Of a stretch of 64,000 bases of DNA, positions 26,921 to 43,101 are shown piece after piece (position 1 is the stretch's first letter; each line of letters starts with the position of its first letter). Below the pieces are notes generated by a model. The model searched no databases. It was not told where the DNA came from and saw nothing but the letters and a program-made list of their open reading frames with translations. A program made the position numbers and the translations under genes. The DNA comes from Collinsella ihumii (lineage in GTDB: Bacteria > Actinomycetota > Coriobacteriia > Coriobacteriales > Coriobacteriaceae), in NCBI RefSeq assembly GCF_900046475.1, contig NZ_FCOU01000003.1, positions 159,713 through 223,712 on the forward strand, written 5' to 3'.

Positions 26921-29044
26921 TTAGGCGTTGCCGCCGGCCTTGGCCACGACCTCGTCCGTGATGGACTTCGGCGCGGGCTCGTAGGAATCGAACTGCATGG
27001 TGTAGGACGCGCGGCCCTGGGTCTGGGAGCGGAGGTCGGTCGCGTAACCGAACATCTCGCCCAGAGGCACCTTGGCGCGAATGACCTTGGCACCGGAACG
27101 ATCGTCCATGCCCTCGATCTTGCCGCGACGGCCGGACAGGTTGCCCATGACGTCGCCCATGTACTGCTCGGGGGTCTCGACCTCGACGGCCATGACCGGC
27201 TCGAGCAGGATCGGGTCGGACTTCTTGAGGGCGTCCTTGATCGCCATGGAGCCGGCGATCTTGAAGGCGGCCTCGGAGGAGTCGACCTCGTGGTAGGAAC
27301 CGTCGAACAGGGTCACCTTGACGTCGACCACCGGGTAGCCGGCGATGACACCGGTCTCGAGGGCCTCCTGGATACCCTTGTCGATGGAGGGGATGTAGTC
27401 CTTGGGCACGACGCCGCCGACGATGGCGTTGACGAACTCGTAGCCGAAGCCCTCTTCCATCTTCTCGAGCTTGATGACGGCGTGGCCGTACTGACCGCGA
27501 CCACCGGACTGACGGACGAACTTGCCCTCAGCGCGGTCGACGTCGTGGCCGGGAGCCTCGCGGTAGGCGACCTGGGGCTTACCGACGTTGGCCTCGACCT
27601 TGAACTCGCGCAGCAGACGGTCGACGATGATCTCGAGGTGCAGCTCGCCCATGCCGGCGATGATGGTCTGGCCGGTCTCGTGGTCGGTGCGGACGGTGAA
27701 GGTCGGGTCCTCCTCGGCGAGCTTGGCGAGCGCGAGGCTCATCTTGTCCTGCTCGGCCTTGGTCTTGGGCTCGACGGCAACGTCGATAACGGGATCGGGG
27801 AACTCCATGGACTCGAGGACGATCTCGTGACCCTCCTCGCACAGGGTGTCGCCGGTGGTGGTGTTCTTGAGGCCCACGGCGGCGAGGATGTCGCCGGCGA
27901 AGGCGCCGTCGACGTCGACGCGGTCGTTCGCGTTCATCTCGAGGATGCGGCCGAAGCGCTCGCGCTGGCCGTTGGTGGCGTTGACCACGTAGGAGCCGGC
28001 GTCGATGTGACCGGAGTACACGCGGAAGAAGGTGAGCTTACCGACGTAGGGGTCGGTCATGATCTTGAACGCCAGGGCAGAGAACGGAGCGTCGAAGCTC
28101 GTCTCGCGGGTGTCGGCCTCGCCGGTGTCGGGGTCGGTACCCTCGACGGCCGGGATGTCGAGCGGGCTCGGCAGGTAGTCGACGACGGCGTCGAGCAGCT
28201 CCTGGACGCCCTTGTTCTTGTAGGCGGAGCCCACGAGGACCGGGTTGAGGTCGTTGGCGAGAACGCCCTTGCGGATGGCGGCCTTGAGCATCTCGACGGG
28301 GATCTCCTCGTCCTCGAGGACCATCATCATGAGCTCGTCGTCGTACTCGGCGGCGGCGTCGAGCAGCTCGGCGCGCTTCTCAGCGGCGATCTCGGCGAAC
28401 TCGGCCGGGATCTCATCCATGGGCTCAGGGTAGGTCATGCCCTTGTCGTCGGCCTTGAAGTCCCAGGCGACCATGGTCACCAGGTCGATGATGCCCCAGA
28501 AGTTGTCCTCGGAGCCCATCGGGACCTGGATGGCGACCGCCTTGGCGTGCAGGCGCTCCTTCATGGTGTCGATCGCGTGCCAGAAGTCGGCGCCGATGCG
28601 GTCGAACTTGTTGATGAAGGCGATGCGCGGGACGTTGTAGGTGCGGGCCTGGCGCCACACGGTCTCGGACTGGGGCTGAACGCCGGCAACGGCGTCGAAG
28701 ACGGCGACGGCGCCGTCGAGGACGCGCAGGGAGCGCTCGACCTCGGACGTGAAGTCCACGTGGCCCGGGGTGTCGATGATCTGAATACGGTAGGCGGGGC
28801 CGTTGTTCACGTCGCCGCCCTTGTGCCAGAAGCACGTGGTGGCAGCGGAGGTGATGGTTACGCCGCGCTCCTGCTCCTGGACCATCCAGTCCATGGTGGC
28901 AGCGCCGTCATGGACCTCACCGATCTTGTGGGTCTTGCCGGTGTAGTACAGGATGCGCTCGGTCGTCGTGGTCTTACCGGCATCGATGTGGGCCATGATG
29001 CCGATGTTACGGGTGTCGGACAGTTTGTACTTAGGCTTAGCCAT
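26921..29044 (-). CDS. fusA: Elongation factor G
   Basis: 707-residue translocation GTPase. G1 (AHIDAGKTT) is near residue 20, G3 (DTPGHVDF) near 90 and G4 (NKFD) near 144, followed by domains II-V. It is encoded right after rpsG. AAGGA precedes the ATG. Confidence 0.97.
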   Translation of the reverse strand: MAKPKYKLSDTRNIGIMAHIDAGKTTTTERILYYTGKTHKIGEVHDGAATMDWMVQEQERGVTITSAATTCFWHKGGDVNNGPAYRIQIIDTPGHVDFTSEVERSLRVLDGAVAVFDAVAGVQPQSETVWRQARTYNVPRIAFINKFDRIGADFWHAIDTMKERLHAKAVAIQVPMGSEDNFWGIIDLVTMVAWDFKADDKGMTYPEPMDEIPAEFAEIAAEKRAELLDAAAEYDDELMMMVLEDEEIPVEMLKAAIRKGVLANDLNPVLVGSAYKNKGVQELLDAVVDYLPSPLDIPAVEGTDPDTGEADTRETSFDAPFSALAFKIMTDPYVGKLTFFRVYSGHIDAGSYVVNATNGQRERFGRILEMNANDRVDVDGAFAGDILAAVGLKNTTTGDTLCEEGHEIVLESMEFPDPVIDVAVEPKTKAEQDKMSLALAKLAEEDPTFTVRTDHETGQTIIAGMGELHLEIIVDRLLREFKVEANVGKPQVAYREAPGHDVDRAEGKFVRQSGGRGQYGHAVIKLEKMEEGFGYEFVNAIVGGVVPKDYIPSIDKGIQEALETGVIAGYPVVDVKVTLFDGSYHEVDSSEAAFKIAGSMAIKDALKKSDPILLEPVMAVEVETPEQYMGDVMGNLSGRRGKIEGMDDRSGAKVIRAKVPLGEMFGYATDLRSQTQGRASYTMQFDSYEPAPKSITDEVVAKAGGNA

Positions 29045-29065
29045 GTGTATCTATCCTTCCTCGGT

Positions 29066-29539
29066 TTACCAACGGTAGTGAGAGAATGCGCGGTTGGCCT
29101 CGGCCATCTTGAAGACATCCTCGCGACGCTTCACGGAAGCGCCGACGCCGTTGGAGGCGTCGAGAATCTCGTTGGCCAGACGCTCGGCCATGGTCTTCTC
29201 CTTACGGGCGCGGGCGAAGTTGACGATCCAGCGGATGGCGAGCTGGGTGGCACGACGGGAGTTGACCTCCATGGGCACCTGGTAGGTGGCGCCACCGACG
29301 CGCTTGGGCTTGACCTCGAGGGTCGGGCGGACGTTGTCCATGGCCTTCTTGAAGACGGCCAGGGCGTCCTGCTCGGACTTGGCGGCGACCATGTCGAAGG
29401 CGCTGTAGACGATGCGCTCAGCGGTGGCCTTCTTGCCGTCCAGCAGGATCTTGTTGATGAGCTGGGTCACCAGGCGGTTGTTGTACACGGAATCCGGCTG
29501 GATCTCGCGATGAAGATTCTTAGTCTTGCGACGAGGCAT
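29066..29539 (-). CDS. rpsG: 30S ribosomal protein S7
   Basis: 157-residue S7 ([20 protein letters not shown]), the primary 16S 3'-domain binder. It sits between rpsL and fusA as in the classical str operon. AGGAG precedes the start. Confidence 0.97.
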   Translation of the reverse strand: MPRRKTKNLHREIQPDSVYNNRLVTQLINKILLDGKKATAERIVYSAFDMVAAKSEQDALAVFKKAMDNVRPTLEVKPKRVGGATYQVPMEVNSRRATQLAIRWIVNFARARKEKTMAERLANEILDASNGVGASVKRREDVFKMAEANRAFSHYRW

Positions 29540-29626
29540 AGGTATTTCTCCTCTGGTATTGAAGCGACGCGATGCCTGTTCGGCGAATGTTCGTGACGTC
29601 GCGGAAACGGTTCGTTACAGATCTGC

Positions 29627-30004
29627 TTACTTCTGCTTAGGACGCTTGGCGCCGTAGCGGGAGCGAGCCTTCATGCGGTTGTTCACCGGAGCGCAGTCGT
29701 AGGCGCCACGGATGATCTTGTAGCGAACACCAGGGAGGTCGCGCACGCGGCCGCCGCGGACGAGCACGATGGAGTGCTCCTGCAGGTTGTGGCCCTCACC
29801 GGGGATGTAAGCGGTGACCTCGATGCCGTTGACCAGGCGAACACGGGCAACCTTGCGCAGAGCCGAGTTCGGCTTCTTGGGGGACGTGGTGAACACGCGG
29901 GTGCACACGCCGCGCTTCTGCGAGTTGTGCTGCAGAGCGGCGTTCTTGGACTTGGCCGGCTTGGACTGGCGGCCCTGACGAACCAGCTGGTTAATAGTAG
30001 GCAA
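29627..30004 (-). CDS. rpsL: 30S ribosomal protein S12 (arginine at position 88)
   Basis: 125-residue S12, the decoding-centre protein. The start codon is TTG (30004), shown by GAAGGAG about 6 bases upstream and by the family start [11 protein letters not shown]. Lysine 43 ([12 protein letters not shown]) is present. Position 88, normally lysine in GGRVKDLPGVRY, is arginine here (codon CGC). K88R is a known streptomycin-resistance substitution in other bacteria. Whether it confers resistance here or is the lineage's normal residue cannot be told. Confidence 0.96.
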   Translation of the reverse strand: MPTINQLVRQGRQSKPAKSKNAALQHNSQKRGVCTRVFTTSPKKPNSALRKVARVRLVNGIEVTAYIPGEGHNLQEHSIVLVRGGRVRDLPGVRYKIIRGAYDCAPVNNRMKARSRYGAKRPKQK

Positions 30005-30098
30005 AGCGTACTCCTTCTCGAAATGATTCCAGCTTTCTATAATGTGCAACGGCTTGAATCGAGGCGTCAGCATCCACCTTCGAAACACGCAGTTCGCA

Positions 30099-30126
30099 AT
30101 TGTACGCCCGCTTGCAGCGCTGTCAA
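30099..30126 (-). promoter_or_regulatory. str operon promoter
   Basis: On the minus strand a consensus -35 TTGACA (30121-30126) and a -10 TACAAT (30099-30104) are separated by 16 bases, about 95 bases upstream of the rpsL start. This is the strongest sigma-70 match seen in the window. Confidence 0.8.
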
Positions 30127-30237
30127 CACACCACGCCGCCGGGCGTATCCTATTTTGGCCCCCTTTCCGCCAAATCTCCACATCGAGTTCTCTATAATGG
30201 TCGGCGCATGTATCTTCCAGTCATAAGGAGAAGCCCC

Positions 30238-30600
30238 ATGAGGATCGCCATCCCCGTCGAGACCGATCAGGGACTCGACGCACCCCGCTCCGGCCACTTC
30301 GGCCATGCCGCCTACTTCACCATCGCGACGGTCGAGGACGGCACCGTCACGAGCGTCGAATCCGTCAAGAACGTCGAGCACGACGAGTGCGGCTGCGGCG
30401 GCGTGATCCAGCACGCGCTCGACCAGAACATCGACGCCATCATCGCCACCGGCATGGGCATGCCGCCCTACAGCCGCTTCACCGCGGGCGGCGTGGCCGT
30501 CTACGCCGAGCGCGAGACGCCGATCGCGGGCGACGTGCTCAAGAAGTTCCTCGCGGGCGACGTGGAACCCATGGACCCGAACGCGGCCTGCAGGCACTGA
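30238..30600 (+). CDS. NifX/NifB-type (dinitrogenase Fe-Mo cofactor) domain protein
   Basis: A 120-residue protein consisting of one Nitro_FeMo-Co domain (SGHFGHAAYFTI near residues 18-29; CGCG at 51-54; ATGMGMPPYSRF). Such stand-alone proteins are common in strict anaerobes without nitrogenase and may carry an iron-sulfur or Fe-Mo-like species; their role is not settled. AAGGAG precedes the ATG, and a -10-like TATAAT lies at about 30193-30198. It is divergent from rpsL and has no Mrp/NBP35 partner nearby. Confidence 0.83.
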   Translation: MRIAIPVETDQGLDAPRSGHFGHAAYFTIATVEDGTVTSVESVKNVEHDECGCGGVIQHALDQNIDAIIATGMGMPPYSRFTAGGVAVYAERETPIAGDVLKKFLAGDVEPMDPNAACRH

Positions 30601-30740
30601 GGAAGCGCTCGTCGAAGCGGCACCGTTTTTGGCAACCTCCGCCATACCACCGTGGATGCGGTTGCGTGGCGGGGGTTTTCATGAGTAAGCGCGGTGCCGT
30701 AGGAACGCGGACGGCCAAGGGGTGTCCCCAGTTTGCAAAC

Positions 30741-30806
30741 ATGCAAATTCAAGGTACGTCCCCGATTTGCAAAAGTGCAAATCGGGGACGTACCTTGAAT
30801 TTGCAT
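30741..30806. repeat. Perfect 31-base-arm hairpin between convergent genes
   Basis: Arms 30741-30771 and 30776-30806 are fully complementary over 31 bases with a 4-base loop (AAAG). The arms share the core AAGGTACGTCCCC...GATTTGCA with the hairpin at 12748-12813, and both lie between convergent genes with arms and loops of the same length. It is probably a REP-family element that may also act as a terminator. Confidence 0.9.
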
Positions 30807-30863
30807 TCACTCGAATAGGGGCGGGCACCGAGTGCTCGCCCCTTTTGAGTGAATGCTTGGTGG

Positions 30864-31094
30864 TTAGTCGAGGTTGACGGTGGTTCCAGCGGTACCGGGG
30901 ATGATGAAGGTTCCATCGGGGCCCGGGATCGGGGAAACGCTCGGGGCCTCCTGCTCTTTTTGAATCAGGATATTGATCGGATCATTGGGGTCGAACGGCT
31001 TGAACGCATCGGGGTCGATGCCGGTGCCGCCGCCCGCGACGTCTGCGAGCTCGTCGTCATTCAGCTGGGTGTCCATCATCTTATCGTCTGCCAT
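30864..31094 (-). CDS. Small double-glycine-leader peptide (bacteriocin/RiPP-like precursor)
   Basis: A 76-residue acidic peptide. Residues 11-22 (LNDDELADVAGG) match the double-glycine leader cleaved by C39-peptidase ABC exporters. The predicted core (23-76) has no cysteine, is rich in proline, glycine and aspartate (DPDAFKPFDPNDP; PIPGPDGTFIIPGT), and ends TTVNLD. AGGGAG lies 10 bases before the ATG. It is on the rpoC strand but beyond the rpoC terminator. No exporter, peptidase or modifying enzyme is visible in the window. I call it a candidate secreted peptide; the leader could also be fortuitous. Confidence 0.6.
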   Translation of the reverse strand: MADDKMMDTQLNDDELADVAGGGTGIDPDAFKPFDPNDPINILIQKEQEAPSVSPIPGPDGTFIIPGTAGTTVNLD

Positions 31095-31288
31095 GTTTGA
31101 AGCTCCCTTCAGGCGGAATTACCTTCGCAGAGCCCGTGTCCCGCGAAACCAGCATATCCACTCGAAGGGTCGGCGCCGACGACAAAGGAACGAATCGGCG
31201 GTATCCGGTATGAATGACATCCGGCAGGCAGATGGGACACCCCCTCCCCCATGGAGACGGCTTCGCGCATGCCCCTACCTACGCAAAA

Positions 31289-31319
31289 GGCCCGCTCTCC
31301 CCTGTGGGGAAAGCGGGCC
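31289..31319 (-). terminator. rpoBC terminator
   Basis: GGCCCGCTCTCCCC (31289-31302) pairs with GGGGAAAGCGGGCC (31306-31319) with one mismatch. The minus strand continues CTTTTGC. It lies about 20 bases after the rpoC stop. Confidence 0.82.
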
Positions 31320-31340
31320 GAACGGGTTCAGGCGGAAACC

Positions 31341-35816
<4,476 letters not shown>

Positions 35817-35822
35817 AGTCAC

Positions 35823-39317
<3,495 letters not shown>

Positions 39318-39404
39318 CAGGTGTTTCCTCCTTCGCGGGAAAAACGGGTGGTCGGCATCCGTCCGTGCATACACGAAGACTTCTGCCAGTTATCGCAACC
39401 TATT

Positions 39405-39432
39405 AGTTTAGCAGGTGCCTTCCGTTCGGCAA
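39405..39432 (-). promoter_or_regulatory. rpoB promoter
   Basis: Minus-strand -35 TTGCCG (39427-39432) and -10 TAAACT (39405-39410) with a 16-base spacer, giving a leader of about 80 bases before the rpoB GTG start. Confidence 0.6.
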
Positions 39433-39509
39433 GAAAAGTCTTGACTTACGGAAGTTTTTGGACTAGCTATTTTTTTCGTTCTTAAAGCCGCTGGTAAACC
39501 TCGTTATCA

Positions 39510-39523
39510 CGAACATATGTTCA
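39510..39523 (+). promoter_or_regulatory. Candidate LexA/SOS box
   Basis: CGAACATATGTTCA contains the 12-base perfect palindrome GAACATATGTTC and fits the Gram-positive SOS box CGAAC-N4-GTTC(G/C) except for the last base. It lies 133 bases upstream of the AlbA_2 gene and also upstream of rpoB. No LexA gene is in the window, so this is a motif-level prediction. Confidence 0.5.
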
Positions 39524-39655
39524 TGAGTTTTCCGTGAACCGCCGCCCGATCTCTCGGATGCTGAGGGCACAGGGCCCCGTCCCGAAAAGTTCCAGCCCGA
39601 AGGAACAGGTTGGTGGGTATAAGCCGCACAAAGAGGCGCGAGGAAGGCGGCACCG

Positions 39656-40897
39656 ATGTTCAGCCCATTCAAAGATGCCCACGGACGGCCGAAGACGCTT
39701 GCCGAGGTGACCTACGCGGATCTCGACCAGCTGCGCGAGCTCGAGGAGGGCTACGCGCTCGAGTTCAAGCGGAGCCTCTCCCCCACCGTGCTGAAGAAGC
39801 TGCCCAAGATCATCGCCTCGTTCGCCAACTCCGCAGGCGGCTGGCTCGTCATCGGCATCGCCGACGACGACAAGAGCACGTGCCCCTTGCCGCGCCTCTC
39901 GGCGGACTACAGCCAGATCATCGGCGAATCCTGCCGCCGTCACATCACGCCCGCGCCGCGCATCGACGTGCGCTTCGTGACCGACCCCGCCGCGCCCGAC
40001 GAGGGCGTCGTCATCGTGCAGGTGCTCGAAGGCGACTTCCCGCCGTATGTGGCCGATGGCGTCGTGGACGTGCGCGAGGGCTCGACCTCGGGGCCCGCGG
40101 CGAGCTCGGCGCTCGTCGAGCTGTACGGCAAGGCGACGCGAAGGCGCCTAGAGGTCCGGGAGTTCTGCCGCCGCACGGTGTTCTACACGGCAGAGGACAT
40201 GCCGCTGTTCAACCTGTACGTGTTCCGCATGGGAAGCCGGGCCGCAGACGCCCCGTCGCGCGACGAGCTCAACGAGCACGCCGCCTGCATGCGGACCGCC
40301 TTCAAGCGGCAGGGGCTCGCCTGCCGCGTCCACCACGCGCACGACTCCCTCATCTTCAGCGTCCCCACGCGCGACGATCCGCGCACCCCGCACTCGGCCA
40401 TCGAGCTGTTCGGCGACGAGTCCATCAAGCTCTCGGTGCCGGCGGTGCTGGTCGGAGGCGACGAGTACGAGCACGCGCTCGCGCGGCTCAACCTCACGCG
40501 CCACGAGCGGGCGGGAGGGCAGGCGCCCCTGCGCATCATGAGCGCGAGCGACACCCTCGCCCGCGTGACCCGCATGGCGTCGATCCTCGACCGCTACGTC
40601 CGCGCGCGCGGACTCGCCTGGCAGCAGTTCGCCGTGGCCTACGAGCTCGAGAACCTCGCCGGCGTGGTGCTGTGGAGCGAAGAGCCGCTCTACCTCGAGT
40701 ACGTCGACGAGCGCGGGCCGCTGTACTGCGCCACCACCGACTGCCTGTCGCGCGTGCGCTACCTCGACGACGGGGCGCACAACTCGTTTAGGGCTCGACA
40801 GTTCGCCGGCAGCCATTTCTTCGAGGCCTGCGGCCTGCCCCTCGGCTCGCCCGACGCGCGGGACAACCAGCTCGTCGACGCCCTCTTGCGCAGTTAG
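39656..40897 (+). CDS. AlbA_2 (Schlafen-type) domain protein
   Basis: A 413-residue cytoplasmic protein. Residues about 25-150 form an AlbA_2 domain, seen in EGYALEFKRSL and ASFANSAGGWLVIGI, a nucleic-acid-binding fold shared with Schlafen proteins and divergent AAA-4 regulators. The rest (about 170-413) matches nothing I recognise and lacks the usual ATPase-C helix-turn-helix end. Roles reported for the family include transcription control and phage or stress responses. A possible SOS box lies upstream. It is monocistronic, divergent from rpoB and convergent with an aquaporin gene, sharing a terminator region with it. Confidence 0.72.
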   Translation: MFSPFKDAHGRPKTLAEVTYADLDQLRELEEGYALEFKRSLSPTVLKKLPKIIASFANSAGGWLVIGIADDDKSTCPLPRLSADYSQIIGESCRRHITPAPRIDVRFVTDPAAPDEGVVIVQVLEGDFPPYVADGVVDVREGSTSGPAASSALVELYGKATRRRLEVREFCRRTVFYTAEDMPLFNLYVFRMGSRAADAPSRDELNEHAACMRTAFKRQGLACRVHHAHDSLIFSVPTRDDPRTPHSAIELFGDESIKLSVPAVLVGGDEYEHALARLNLTRHERAGGQAPLRIMSASDTLARVTRMASILDRYVRARGLAWQQFAVAYELENLAGVVLWSEEPLYLEYVDERGPLYCATTDCLSRVRYLDDGAHNSFRARQFAGSHFFEACGLPLGSPDARDNQLVDALLRS

Positions 40898-40978
40898 GGA
40901 AACGCCGATCGATTGCTTTCGCGGAGCACGCCACAGTGCCGACCGGCGCGGAATGAATTGGTCGGTGTTTCCCAAAAA

Positions 40979-41018
40979 GACGGGGTCCGGCGCTTCCCGA
41001 GAAGCACCGGACCCCGTC
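40979..41018. terminator. Aquaporin terminator (possibly two-way)
   Basis: GACGGGGTCCGG (40979-40990) pairs with CCGGACCCCGTC (41007-41018). The minus strand then has TTTTT. It lies between convergent genes, so it may serve both. Confidence 0.88.
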
Positions 41019-41060
41019 CCCTCAAGCACCAGCCCGAAATATCGGTTGGCGGAAGGCCGT

Positions 41061-41780
41061 TTATGCCTCCTGCTTGTAGAAGCTCTTTAAGGCGCCGAAG
41101 ATGACCGCGGCGAGAGCGGCGCCCACGAGCGGCGCGAAGATGAACACCCAGACCTGGTCGAGCGCCACGGCGTTGCCCTCGAAGGCCATGACGAGCGCAG
41201 GACCGAAGCTGCGCGCCGGGTTGACGGACGTGCCGGTCAGAGGAATGCCCATGATGTGCACGAACGCGAGCGTCAGGCCGATCACCAGGCCGGCGAAATG
41301 CCCGGTCTTGCCGTCGGCGGTCACGCCGAGGATGGTAAGCACGAACACCATCGTGAGGATGACCTCGACGAGGACGGCGCCGAACATCGAGATGCCGGTC
41401 GAGGAGGCCTCGCCGTAGCCGTTGCAGCCAAGGCCGGTCGCGGCGACGCCGCCGAGGTCGGCACAGTTGTTGATCACGAGCATGAGCACGAGCGCGGCGA
41501 CGATCGCGCCGATGAACTGGGCGATCCAATAGCCGAACAGGTCCTTCAGGGAGATGCGCTTGTCAACGAACAGGCCGAAGGTCACCGCAGGGTTGATATG
41601 GCAGCCGGACACGTTGCCGATGGCGAACGCCATGGCGACGATCGACAGGCCGAACGCGAACGCGATGCCGAGGTTGCCGAGCACCGAGCCGGCGACCGCC
41701 GCGCTGCCGCAGCCGAAGAACGTGAGCACGAAGGTGCCGAGCGCCTCGGCGCCATACTTCTTGATCGAATTGCTATCCAC
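41061..41780 (-). CDS. Aquaporin (AqpZ-like water channel)
   Basis: A 239-residue major intrinsic protein with six membrane helices and two NPA loops, NPA 63-65 (HINPAVTFG) and NPA 187-189 (SVNPARSFGPAL). Histidine 175 (FVHIMGIPL) and arginine 190 match the narrow water-selective filter of AqpZ better than the wider glycerol facilitators. It is probably a passive water channel. It stands alone with its own terminator. Confidence 0.9.
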   Translation of the reverse strand: MDSNSIKKYGAEALGTFVLTFFGCGSAAVAGSVLGNLGIAFAFGLSIVAMAFAIGNVSGCHINPAVTFGLFVDKRISLKDLFGYWIAQFIGAIVAALVLMLVINNCADLGGVAATGLGCNGYGEASSTGISMFGAVLVEVILTMVFVLTILGVTADGKTGHFAGLVIGLTLAFVHIMGIPLTGTSVNPARSFGPALVMAFEGNAVALDQVWVFIFAPLVGAALAAVIFGALKSFYKQEA

Positions 41781-41929
41781 TGGAAACCCTCCTTCAGATG
41801 CGCCGCCCCCTGCGGCGCAAACGTGCGGTAGTTAACCAGCGGCGAAGGTTTCAGACAAGGCCTTTCGGCCCTCTTCAAGGAGATGTTGAAGGCATGGACC
41901 TGCAGACGGGCCCGCTTCGCGCAGAAAAA

Positions 41930-41955
41930 GACCCGACGGCCATCGCCGCCGGGTC
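41930..41955 (-). terminator. galU terminator
   Basis: GACCCGACGG (41930-41939) pairs imperfectly with CCGCCGGGTC at 41946-41955. The minus strand continues TTTTTCTG. It lies after the galU stop. Confidence 0.75.
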
Positions 41956-41982
41956 CATACCGATCGAATGCTTGCCGCCGCG

Positions 41983-42888
41983 TTAGCGCTTGAGGCCGCC
42001 GCGCTCGTCGATGGCCTCCCAGAAGGCGTCGCGGAACCGCGGGTCCTCGGCGGCCATCAGGGCGTTCGTGGCCATCCAGCCGCTCGGCGTGCCGGTGTCG
42101 TAGCCGGACAGCGGGTCGATGACCACGGCGTACATGGCCTCGCGCTCGAGGCTGCGCGCCATGGCGTCGGTGAGCTGGATCTCTCCGCCCTTGCCCGGCT
42201 CCTGGTCGCCCAAAAGGTCCATGACCAGAGGACTCAGCAGGTAGCGGCCTACGATGTAGAGGTTGGAGGGGGCGTCCTCGGGAGCGGGCTTCTCCACCAG
42301 GCCGGAGACGCGCCACACGGCACCGGGCTCGTCGTCGGCCGGCTCGCCGCTGCCCGGGACCGTGCCCACGCGCTCGCCGGCGATCACGCCGTAGCGGCTG
42401 ACCTCCTCGGGCGAGCAGGGGGCGACGGCGATCACGGAGGCGCCGGCGTGGGCCTGCGAGACGGCCATCATCTTGGTGCAGATATCGCGCGAGGGCACGA
42501 CGTAGTCGCCCAGCAGCACCAGGAAGCTCTCGCCGGCGACGGCGTCGGCGGCGGAGCGGATGGCGTGGCCGAGGCCGCGGGGCTCGTACTGATAGCGGAA
42601 GTCGACCGGCATGCTGCCGGCAGCGGCGACGGCGTCGGCGTAGGCCGCCTTGCCGCGCTCGCGCAGCAGGCCCTCGAGCGAGCGATCGGGCTGGAAGTAG
42701 CTCAGCAGCTCGGGCTTGCCCGGCGACGTGACGATGATGACGTCATCGACCTCCTCGGGAGCAAGCGCCTCCTCGACCACGTACTGTATGACCGGTTTGT
42801 CGAGCACCGGCAGCATCTCTTTGGGGGTGCACTTGGTCGAGGGCAGGAAGCGGGTGCCTAGACCAGCGGCAGGTATGATGGCCTTCAT
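41983..42888 (-). CDS. galU: UTP-glucose-1-phosphate uridylyltransferase
   Basis: A 301-residue nucleotidyltransferase. The activation motif GLGTRFLPSTKCTPKEMLP (residues 9-27), VEKPAPEDAPSN and GYDTGTPSGWM are typical of GalU. It makes UDP-glucose for envelope polysaccharides and galactose metabolism. It appears monocistronic, with a terminator after it and an AT-rich spacer before it. Confidence 0.94.
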   Translation of the reverse strand: MKAIIPAAGLGTRFLPSTKCTPKEMLPVLDKPVIQYVVEEALAPEEVDDVIIVTSPGKPELLSYFQPDRSLEGLLRERGKAAYADAVAAAGSMPVDFRYQYEPRGLGHAIRSAADAVAGESFLVLLGDYVVPSRDICTKMMAVSQAHAGASVIAVAPCSPEEVSRYGVIAGERVGTVPGSGEPADDEPGAVWRVSGLVEKPAPEDAPSNLYIVGRYLLSPLVMDLLGDQEPGKGGEIQLTDAMARSLEREAMYAVVIDPLSGYDTGTPSGWMATNALMAAEDPRFRDAFWEAIDERGGLKR

Positions 42889-43101
42889 CTCAGAAATCTA
42901 TTCCTTTCGCAAACGCGCATGCAAAGCAAGCGCATCTAAATAACAAGCGCATATCTCTGCGCTCGGGATACCTATTGAGCCAGCGTACCCCAAAGCGGCC
43001 GCTTATGGGGCAGAAGGGTGAAAATTGCGCCGGAAATGCGCAGATATAAAGCGTCCGTTACGTCCATTTCCATACCAGTGTAAACGAATGTAAAGCCCCC
43101 C

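Larger units (their letters stand above)
39318..39655. other. Divergent rpoB / AlbA_2 gene control region
   Basis: 338 bases that are AT-rich in the centre, holding the rpoB promoter (39405-39432) and a LexA-box-like palindrome (39510-39523). No small gene is evident. Confidence 0.6.

Noticed and set aside
25889-29596. 1235-residue plus-strand open frame over fusA, rpsG and rpsJ
   Set aside because: Antisense shadow of conserved genes with the same biased composition.
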